From JBAWWY01 sp037144355 (lineage in GTDB: Bacteria > Bacillota > Clostridia > Peptostreptococcales > Anaerovoracaceae), in assembly GCA_037144355.1 (NCBI GenBank), contig JBAWWY010000026.1, positions 1 to 22,228 on the forward strand: DNA of 22,228 nucleotides, read 5' to 3'. Positions 1 to 5,883 of this stretch are shown here, piece after piece. The notes under the pieces are model-generated. The model searched no databases and was not told the origin of the DNA. It was given only the letters and a program-made list of their open reading frames with translations. The translations under genes were made by a program, and so were the position numbers. Numbering within the stretch: the first letter of the stretch is position 1; every line of letters starts with the position of its first letter.

Positions 1-12
1 TACAAGAAAATC

Positions 13-29
13 ACAAATCTATGATTTGT
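13..29. repeat. Short 7-bp inverted repeat upstream of the methylamine operon
   Basis: ACAAATC (13-19) and GATTTGT (23-29) form a perfect 7-bp hairpin with a 3-nt loop, followed by a short T-rich stretch (GATTTTTACT). It could be the tail of a terminator for a gene left of the window, but the stem is AT-rich and weak. No gene is visible in bases 1-216. Confidence 0.3.
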
Positions 30-70
30 AGATTTTTACTGATAGCAGCTCGCCCCATTCATAAAGAAAC

Positions 71-93
71 GCTTTATGCAAAATGCATAAAGC
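71..93. promoter_or_regulatory. Perfect 10-bp inverted repeat, candidate operator
   Basis: GCTTTATGCA (71-80), AAA spacer, TGCATAAAGC (84-93). This is a perfect 10+3+10 dyad whose right edge touches the first base of the -35 hexamer at 94. A dyad directly upstream of -35 is the usual place for a dimeric transcriptional activator. No cognate regulator gene is in the window, so its identity (methylamine-, corrinoid- or nitrogen-responsive) is open. The same palindrome could form an RNA hairpin only if an upstream transcript reads through. Confidence 0.6.
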
Positions 94-122
94 TTGATAA
101 TTGTTTAGCGAAGCATTATAAT
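94..122 (+). promoter_or_regulatory. Sigma-70-type promoter for the mtbC-mtbB operon
   Basis: -35 TTGATA (94-99), 17-nt spacer, -10 TATAAT (117-122). The transcript should begin near 129, giving a 5' leader of about 88 nt before the start codon at 217. The -10 is perfect and the -35 matches 5 of 6 consensus bases. The inverted repeat at 71-93 abuts it. Confidence 0.65.
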
Positions 123-216
123 GTTGGCAGAGAATTCAAAATATTTTCATAACAATAATAATTAAATTAATATAGTCAATGATAATAAACAAGTTTTGAA
201 ATTTTGGGAGGATTAG

Positions 217-867
217 ATGAACAAAGAGCAAATTTTTCAAATGGCCCGTGAGTCCATCATTGAATGTGATGAAGACAAGGCACTAATGGCTATAAATGAA
301 GCCAAATCGTTAAATTTTGATCTTATTGAATTGCTTAGCCTTGGTTTTAGTTCAGGTATAAGGGAACTAGGGGATCTCTTCGGAAGAGGAGAAATTTTTT
401 TGCCTGAGTTGATTTATTCAACAGAGGTTATGAAAAAGGCGACTACTGTAATTGAGGGATCTATCGGCACGTCGGAGATACCCAAAAGAGGTAAAATGGT
501 TATCGGGACAGTGGCAGGAGACGTTCATGATATTGGAAAAGGTATTGTTGCATCTTTGGTTAAGAGCAATGGTATTGAAGTTTTCGACCTAGGAAGGGAA
601 GTTCCCGCTCTTACTTTTATTGAAAAGGCTGAAGAATATGGAGCCGATTTCATTGGGAGTAGTGCATTACTTACAACTACCATGACAGAACAGAAAAAAA
701 TAGAAGAAATTCTTAGAAAAGAAGGCCTTAGGGACAAGTACAAGACCATGGTCGGAGGAGCTCCAGTAACAAAGAGATGGGCTGAAAAAATCGGTGCCGA
801 CGCTTACTGCGAGGATGCTGCAGAATCAGTTAAAGTAATCATGGATTGGGTAAACTTAAAAAAATAA
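217..867 (+). CDS. mtbC: Methylamine-type corrinoid protein (MtbC-like)
   Basis: This 216-residue protein carries the corrinoid that accepts the methyl group from the substrate-specific methyltransferase. The length fits the two-domain methylamine, methanol and methionine-synthase-like corrinoid proteins. An N-terminal helical cap (about 1-88) is followed by a Rossmann-type B12-binding domain. The cobalt-ligand motif is GDVHDIGKG, with His104 as the lower axial ligand. SALLTTTM (about 149-156) and GGAP (about 180-183) are the other corrinoid-tail motifs. GGAGG at 207-211 supports the ATG at 217. The gene lies 18 nt before mtbB, so it is most likely the dimethylamine-specific partner. Sequence alone does not separate MtbC from MttC or MtmC; the symbol rests on the neighbour. 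Confidence 0.88.
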   Translation: MNKEQIFQMARESIIECDEDKALMAINEAKSLNFDLIELLSLGFSSGIRELGDLFGRGEIFLPELIYSTEVMKKATTVIEGSIGTSEIPKRGKMVIGTVAGDVHDIGKGIVASLVKSNGIEVFDLGREVPALTFIEKAEEYGADFIGSSALLTTTMTEQKKIEEILRKEGLRDKYKTMVGGAPVTKRWAEKIGADAYCEDAAESVKVIMDWVNLKK

Positions 868-885
868 TAAGAGAGGATGATATAG

Positions 886-2286
886 ATGGAAGGCGAAAAG
901 ACTTTTATGAGCCGTATGGGTGATGGATCAATCGTTTATCAGACGGCTGAAGAAATAAGAGCTGACATCCTGGAAGGCGTTGCCGATGCTGCATCCAGAG
1001 GGAAAATTCCTCCTTTGTCTGCCGATGAAATGGAACATATTTTTGAGATTGTTACCATGAAGGGCAATATTGTAGGGGTTGAACCTGGGGATGAAGTTGT
1101 ATCGACTAGCGACTCTGGTGGATATAAACTTAGCGAAAAATGCGGAATACCAATTGAAAAATCTGCAGAAGCCATGGTCTTTGAGAGAGCATATGGATGC
1201 GATTCAGTAGATATTGGTTTTCCAGATTATAATTATAAAACCGTAAAAGGCATAGCGGATAGAGAAGCTTTTGTAATGAAAAATGCCTTGGATAAAACTA
1301 CAATGCCATTATTTTATGGGGCAATGACAAACCTTGGTTTTTATACTAAACCAGACGGACCTGTGGAAAACTGGGCGGAACTTCTTCCCAATGGAAGAAT
1401 AGATGAAGCTTTGGCAGCCCAAGAGGAAGCAGTTGAACATGCGGTAAAAGATATTGTATATGTTGCAGAACACATGTACAGAGTCGGCGCGGATGGAATG
1501 AACCTTGACTCTTCAGGAGCAGCGGGAGATGCAGATTTCCTTGCAGCTTTAAAAGCTACAGAAATTATAACGAAAAGATTTCCAAATATGGGAGTTGAAT
1601 TGGGCATGGCAGGGGAATTCGTACTTGGCATGCATGGAAAACTAACATACGACGGAGTTAGATTGGCTGGACTTTATCCTCACAAGCAAGTCAAGCTTGT
1701 TGAAAAAGCAGGAGCTTCAATATTTGGGGCTGTTGTAAATACAAATTGCAGTCAGACTTTTGCCTGGAATATTGCAAGAGTTTGTACATTCATGAAAGCT
1801 TGCGTTGATGCAGCTGTTATCCCGGTTCATGCAAATGTGGGGATGGGAGTATGCGGAATGCCGATGTGCGAAATAATACCTACAGACATCGTCTGCAGGG
1901 TGGACAAGGCGCTGGTGGAAATCTGCAAAATAGACGGATTGTAGATTGGCGTGGGTGATCCTTTTTCAACGGACATCACTCACTCGGTAGTTGCTGGTAT
2001 GGGCGGAATTCGTACTGCTGGAGATCTAGTATTACGAATGCAGCTAACTCATAAGATGAAAATTAATGAGGCTAAAAAATACGTAGCAGATAAACTGGGT
2101 GTTACACTTATGGAACTTCGTGATGTTGTGACAATGACAGAAATTAGAACAGAATTAGGTCTTGGAACTGTTGAACCATTTGATAGTTCCAATGCTGGAA
2201 TGGAAGCAAAATTCAGAATCTCAGAAGTAACGGGGATGAAAATAAATTCAGTCGAACGCTTTAAAGAAAGAATTGGGATGAAATAA
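886..2286 (+). CDS. mtbB: Dimethylamine methyltransferase with in-frame UAG-encoded pyrrolysine
   Basis: MtbB catalyses methyl transfer from dimethylamine to the Co(I) corrinoid protein in the cytoplasm. The frame runs from ATG 886 through a single in-frame TAG at 1942-1944 (codon 353) to TAA at 2284-2286. Reading UAG as Pyl gives 466 residues, the usual MtbB size (about 467), with Pyl very near the known position (356 in Methanosarcina as I recall). Residues before the UAG end ICKIDGL. The frame continues IGVGDPFSTDITHSVVAGMGG, which is typical for the family, so this is not a pseudogene. Truncation at UAG would lose the last 113 residues. All the machinery to decode UAG as Pyl lies downstream. 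An RNA stem follows 6 nt after the UAG. The GTG at 1951 has no ribosome binding site, so the second half is not a separate gene. Confidence 0.95.
1951..1983 (+). promoter_or_regulatory. PYLIS-like stem-loop just 3' of the Pyl UAG codon
   Basis: GTGGGTGAT (1951-1959) can pair with ATCACTCAC (1975-1983): nine consecutive pairs, one of them G-U, with a 15-nt loop. The stem begins six nucleotides after the UAG (1942-1944). Methanogen mtmB mRNA has a stem-loop (PYLIS) in the same relative place, reported to modestly favour Pyl insertion. The pairing is directly visible; a role in decoding is inference, and the conserved protein sequence could generate it by chance. Confidence 0.4.
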
Positions 2287-2298
2287 CAGATAAAATCA

Positions 2299-2328
2299 GC
2301 TTTGGAAATCTTCATTGATTTCCAAAGC
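2299..2328 (+). terminator. 12-bp stem-loop after mtbB, probable weak terminator
   Basis: GCTTTGGAAATC (2299-2310) and GATTTCCAAAGC (2317-2328) pair perfectly around a 6-nt loop, 12 nt after the mtbB stop. The downstream tract (ATGTTCATTTTAATT) is T-rich but not a clean U-run, so it may terminate poorly or mainly protect the mRNA 3' end. Apart from this stem and the Shine-Dalgarno at 2512-2517, the 2287-2525 gap holds no gene, and I found no convincing promoter or lysine riboswitch in it. Confidence 0.5.
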
Positions 2329-2525
2329 ATGTTCATTTTAATTGCATAACACTAAAATTTACAATTAGTACAGGGGTTGCCGATTTATTAGGGCTTTCTA
2401 CTTCAATAAAATTGGAGTATAGTATATAGCATCATGAGGTATAACTAATTATGTGAAAGAAGGTGGTTTAAGCTCAATTCTTGATTATTTATTTCACAAA
2501 CAAAATTATGTAAGGAGTGATAAAA

Positions 2526-4031
2526 ATGGGCGTAGTAACAAAAGTAACCAAAGCTACCGACGATACTAAACTGCATCGTGGTATCAAATCAAGACAGCTC
2601 AGCATGATCGCAATCGGGGGCGCAATAGGAACAGGTCTTTGGTTTGCAAGTGGAGGAGCTATCTCTCAAGCCGGTCCGGGTGGTGCGCTTTTCGCATTCA
2701 GTTTAATGGGCATTATTGTATTTTTTATGATGTCATCACTTGGCGAAATGGCTACTCAGCTTCCTCTAGTAGGATCCTTTGAAGCTTATGCAAACAGATT
2801 CATCGATCCTGCCTTCGGTTTTGCCGTAGGTTGGAACTATTGGTTCTCATGGGCAATAACAGTTGCTGCTGAATTCGTAGCTGCTGGCCTGATTGTAAAA
2901 TTCTGGCTTCCTGATATGCCAGTAACAGTTGTAGCAATGATAGCGTTTGTTTTACTTATGGCGTTAAACTTGATATCAACTAAATCTTTCGCAGAAGCAG
3001 AATATTGGTTCGCTGGAATCAAAGTAGTAACAGTAATAATCTTCTTGATTGTTGGTTTTGCTATGATTCTTGGAATCATGGGTGGACATAGCGTTGGTTT
3101 CCAAAACTGGGTACTTGATGGCGGAACCGCTGGTAAAGCACCTTTCGTTGGTGGATTTGCTGCTATGATGTCAGTATTCCTGATCGCAGGTTTCTCGTTC
3201 CAAGGAACAGAAATCGTTGGTCTTGCAGCTGCTGAAACAGACAACCCAGAAAAGAACGTTCCAAAAGCTATCAAATCGGTATTTTGGAGAATTTTATTAT
3301 TCTATGTTGGTTCAATATTCGTAGTTGGAACACTTATTCCATTTACAAGCCCTGACATCCTTGGTGGATCAGTTGGAAATGTAGCAGCTTCACCAATGAC
3401 ATTAGTATTTAAAAATGCTGGATTCGCAGCAGCAGCATCAGTAATGAACGCTGTTATTTTAACTTCAGTATTATCTTGCGGTAACTCAGGTCTTTACACT
3501 GCATCTAGAATGCTTCACGCAATGGCTCTTAGAGGAAACGCACCTAAGTTCTTCTCAAAAGTTGCTAAAAACGGAGTACCTATCTACGCAGTATGGGCAA
3601 CTGGATTAATCGCAGCACTTTCATTCTTTGCTTCATTAGTAGGCGAAGGCAAAATCTACATGATTTTCTACAACGCTTCTGGTATTTCTGGATTTATTAT
3701 TTGGTTAGGTATTGCTATCTGCCATTACAGATTTAGAAAAGCATGGGTTGCTCAAGGAAATAGTATTGAAGATTTGAAATACAAGTCAAAATTCTATCCG
3801 TTCGGACCAATATTTGCTATGATAACAATTACAATTGTAATTTTCGGAGCAAATATATGGGTATTCTCATCATTCACATGGTTTGACTTTATTACAAACT
3901 ACATATTGATTCCAGTAACACCTTTGCTATACTTATGGTATAAGGTTGCTAAAAAGACAAAGGTTGTTCCACTATTAGAGTGTGACTTCTCAATGCCTTT
4001 GGAAACAGTTTCCCACGATGGAACAAACTAA
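2526..4031 (+). CDS. LysP-like amino acid permease (APC superfamily, AAT family)
   Basis: This 501-residue integral membrane protein has about 12 hydrophobic segments. From memory it resembles E. coli LysP along its length: an N-terminal IAIGGAIGTGLWFASGG motif, AGPGGALFAF in TM1-2, SLGEMATQLP, GFAVGWNYWFSWA, GFSFQGTEIVG in TM6, NAVILTSVLSCGNSGLY, and ICHYRFRKAW near the C-terminus. The best prediction is proton-coupled uptake of a cationic or other amino acid, with lysine the leading candidate. AAGGAG at 2512-2517 points to the ATG at 2526 (8-nt spacing), not to the GTG at 2517 that overlaps the Shine-Dalgarno. It lies between mtbB and the pyl genes, flanked by hairpins, so it may form its own transcription unit. 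Lysine is the sole amino acid precursor of Pyl. Substrate specificity cannot be settled from sequence. Confidence 0.85.
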   Translation: MGVVTKVTKATDDTKLHRGIKSRQLSMIAIGGAIGTGLWFASGGAISQAGPGGALFAFSLMGIIVFFMMSSLGEMATQLPLVGSFEAYANRFIDPAFGFAVGWNYWFSWAITVAAEFVAAGLIVKFWLPDMPVTVVAMIAFVLLMALNLISTKSFAEAEYWFAGIKVVTVIIFLIVGFAMILGIMGGHSVGFQNWVLDGGTAGKAPFVGGFAAMMSVFLIAGFSFQGTEIVGLAAAETDNPEKNVPKAIKSVFWRILLFYVGSIFVVGTLIPFTSPDILGGSVGNVAASPMTLVFKNAGFAAAASVMNAVILTSVLSCGNSGLYTASRMLHAMALRGNAPKFFSKVAKNGVPIYAVWATGLIAALSFFASLVGEGKIYMIFYNASGISGFIIWLGIAICHYRFRKAWVAQGNSIEDLKYKSKFYPFGPIFAMITITIVIFGANIWVFSSFTWFDFITNYILIPVTPLLYLWYKVAKKTKVVPLLECDFSMPLETVSHDGTN

Positions 4032-4063
4032 AAACTAATATGACAATCTAATATACTAAAATT

Positions 4064-4093
4064 CAGGATAGCAGATTAACGTCTGCTATCCTG
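4064..4093 (+). terminator. 12-bp stem-loop terminator after the permease gene
   Basis: CAGGATAGCAGA (4064-4075) and TCTGCTATCCTG (4082-4093) pair perfectly around the loop TTAACG, 32 nt after the permease stop. TTATT follows instead of a long U-run. The stable GC-containing stem and its position between genes support termination of the permease transcript. Confidence 0.65.
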
Positions 4094-4163
4094 TTATTAA
4101 AAGAGAAACTATTCAAGCTATTTTATTTAAATTCCTTCTAATTGAAGAAAGGATATACGCAAC

Positions 4164-5081
4164 ATGATAAACCTGGTTTTACTAACAGGATTTCTAGGAG
4201 CAGGGAAAACCACCCTTATGAAATCAATATTGGATTCATACAATGATTATAAAATTGGGATTATTGTTAATGAATTCGGCAAGGTCAATATTGATGGTGA
4301 AATATTGAAAAAGGAAGGCATGAAAATGATGGAGCTAACCAATGGATCCATTTTCTGTGCCTGTATAAAAGACAACTTTCTCTCAGGGCTTATTGAGATG
4401 TCGAATTTCCAACTGGGGTACTTGTTCATTGAGGCTTCAGGATTGGCTGACCCATCAAACATGAAAGATATTTTGAAAGCAATAGAGCCTAAGACAATGA
4501 ACAAATATAATTACAAAGGTGCAATATGTATTGTAGACTGCGAAAATTTTATGGATTTATCGGACTTGCTACCTGCACTTGCAAATCAAATTGAATATAG
4601 CAGCTTTGCTGTTTTAAATAAAGCAGACCTAGTTGAAAATGAAATTATTGAAGATGTTTATGAAAAGATAATGGAAATTAATCCTATGATTCATACCTGC
4701 GTCACATCTTTTGCGAAATGTGACATCAAGGAAGTGGTTGACCAGTTGGCTCCAATTTCAAAGGACTCAAAGGAGAGCACGAATACAATGGAATCAAGAC
4801 CCAAATCATTCGTTTTGCAAGGCAGTGATATATATGAATTCAAAACGCTGCAGGAGTTTTTGGAGGTCATTTGTCAATCCGCATATAGAATCAAAGGCTT
4901 CGTGAGAACTAACAATGGCAACATGGAAATAAGCGTCGTGGGGACGCATGTAAGTATAACCAACTGGGATGGGGAATTAGTCGAATCACAAATTGTAGTG
5001 ATTTCAGCAGTGGGAATTAAGATGATGAGCATAATCACGGCAGCGACAAAAAAGTATTTTAACAATACATTGTCAGTATAG
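4164..5081 (+). CDS. CobW/G3E-family GTPase, putative corrinoid- or metal-associated chaperone
   Basis: This 305-residue protein is a P-loop G3E GTPase of the CobW/UreG/HypB type. Walker A is GFLGAGKTT (9-17), the switch region has NEFGKVNIDGE (36-46), the family motif EASGLADP spans 90-97, and the guanine-specificity motif NKAD is at 152-155. The CobW-specific metal motif CxCC after ELTNG is altered: GSIFCAC (61-67) keeps the last Cys (65) and adds Cys67. The C-terminal part (about 205-305) fits the CobW C-terminal domain. AAAGGA at 4148-4153 supports the start. Its place between methylamine and corrinoid-activation genes suggests service to the corrinoid system, for instance cobalt or cofactor handling or a nucleotide-driven activation step. 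That role is inference. It ends in TAG. Confidence 0.82.
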   Translation: MINLVLLTGFLGAGKTTLMKSILDSYNDYKIGIIVNEFGKVNIDGEILKKEGMKMMELTNGSIFCACIKDNFLSGLIEMSNFQLGYLFIEASGLADPSNMKDILKAIEPKTMNKYNYKGAICIVDCENFMDLSDLLPALANQIEYSSFAVLNKADLVENEIIEDVYEKIMEINPMIHTCVTSFAKCDIKEVVDQLAPISKDSKESTNTMESRPKSFVLQGSDIYEFKTLQEFLEVICQSAYRIKGFVRTNNGNMEISVVGTHVSITNWDGELVESQIVVISAVGIKMMSIITAATKKYFNNTLSV

Positions 5082-5098
5082 ATATTACATAATATTAT
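5070..5098 (+). promoter_or_regulatory. Candidate promoter for the activation-pyl operon
   Basis: -35 TTGTCA (5070-5075), 17-nt spacer, -10 TATTAT (5093-5098). It overlaps the end of the CobW-like gene and predicts a start near 5105, about 50 nt ahead of the next gene. The region is AT-rich, so chance matches are possible, but hexamers and spacing are both good. A near-palindrome at 5110-5129 lies just downstream. Confidence 0.45.
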
Positions 5099-5109
5099 AT
5101 TATCAACAC

Positions 5110-5129
5110 ATCAAGATGCGCATTTTGAT
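5110..5129. repeat. 20-bp near-palindrome in the leader, candidate operator
   Basis: ATCAAGATGC meets GCATTTTGAT with no spacer; all ten positions pair if one G-T is allowed. It sits a few bases past the predicted transcription start and just before the Shine-Dalgarno (AAGGAG, 5140-5145), a usual place for a repressor site. It contains an ATG (5116) in frame with the next gene that has no suitable ribosome binding site. Confidence 0.35.
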
Positions 5130-5154
5130 ATCAGTAGTCAAGGAGAAGAGAAGA

Positions 5155-5883
5155 ATGGAAAACATTGTTTTCAGATATGGAGAAGACCAGCTTTCGGCAA
5201 CTGCTCAAGGTTATTTTGAGGGCATGTGTGGAGTCTGCAAGGACAATAATAAGGCCAAAGCCATGGCTAAACAAGCCTTGGAATTGAAGAATAAAATATT
5301 CGACAGGATAGATGTAAGGGGAATATATTCGATTTATTCAGGGGACAGCCTTGAAAGCGGAAAGTTGACAATCGAAGGCATGGATTTTTCTTTTGCCGGT
5401 ATATCACTATTGGCAAAAGAATCAACATATAGGATTATTCCCTTTATTTTAACTTCAGGGAACTATGAAATGGAAGAAACAAATTCAATTTTGGATCAAT
5501 TCTATGCGGATACTTATGGAACTGCATATGTGGATGCTGCCAGAGACGAACTAAAAAAAAATCTATTGAAAAATGCTAAGAAGGATTTAGCCGGAATTGA
5601 AAAGGAATTGTATATTTCAGATTCCATAGGTCCAGGTTTTTACGGAATGGCTAACTCCATGGTGGAAAATTTTTTCAAAATATTAAATTACAAGAAGATA
5701 AATGTCAGCATGAACTCCTATAATGTAATAATACCAGTCAAGTCATGCGTTGGATTGTTCATAATCACAGATGATGAAAAAATGCTTCCTCATTATGACT
5801 GCATGAGTTGCAGCACGAAAACAAAAAATTGCAGATTTTGTAGGTTGAAATCCAGGGAGATTGATAATGGAAATAGCAAATAA
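5155..5883 (+). CDS. Protein with a methionine-synthase-activation-like segment, Cys-rich tail
   Basis: This 242-residue protein resembles small proteins annotated as vitamin B12-dependent methionine synthase activation domain proteins, often found beside corrinoid methyltransferases. The clue is SIGPGFYGM (157-165), similar to the MetH activation loop that meets SAM and cobalamin, followed by VSMNSYNVIIPVKSCVGLF, which matches the end of that domain. The C-terminus has two Cys pairs, CMSC (216-219) and CRFC (226-229), and the N-terminus has CGVC (25-28). These could bind a metal, a cluster or thiols. AAGGAG (5140-5145) selects ATG 5155 rather than the in-frame ATG 5116. It overlaps the RACo gene by 17 nt, so the two are probably coupled. 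A role in corrinoid reactivation or binding is inferred. The family assignment is moderate and the tail is unassigned. Confidence 0.65.
   Translation: MENIVFRYGEDQLSATAQGYFEGMCGVCKDNNKAKAMAKQALELKNKIFDRIDVRGIYSIYSGDSLESGKLTIEGMDFSFAGISLLAKESTYRIIPFILTSGNYEMEETNSILDQFYADTYGTAYVDAARDELKKNLLKNAKKDLAGIEKELYISDSIGPGFYGMANSMVENFFKILNYKKINVSMNSYNVIIPVKSCVGLFIITDDEKMLPHYDCMSCSTKTKNCRFCRLKSREIDNGNSK

Noticed and set aside
886..1944. mtbB as a pseudogene with a nonsense mutation
   Set aside because: The single UAG is at the expected Pyl position, the downstream frame is intact, and a full set of Pyl genes is present.
1951..2286. A separate GTG-started 111-residue gene after mtbB
   Set aside because: It is in the same frame as mtbB, lacks a ribosome binding site, and completes the family's normal length when UAG is read as Pyl.
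2452..2498. TGTGAAA and TTTCACA as a CRP-like operator before the permease
   Set aside because: The half-sites are 33 nt apart rather than about 6, so they do not form a CRP/FNR-type site; in AT-rich DNA this can arise by chance.
2287..2525. Lysine riboswitch upstream of the LysP-like permease
   Set aside because: The conserved L-box core and multi-helix junction are not recognisable in this 239-nt gap.
5116..5154. Extended N-terminus of the activation-like protein from ATG 5116
   Set aside because: That ATG has no Shine-Dalgarno and lies inside a palindrome, whereas AAGGAG is well placed for ATG 5155.
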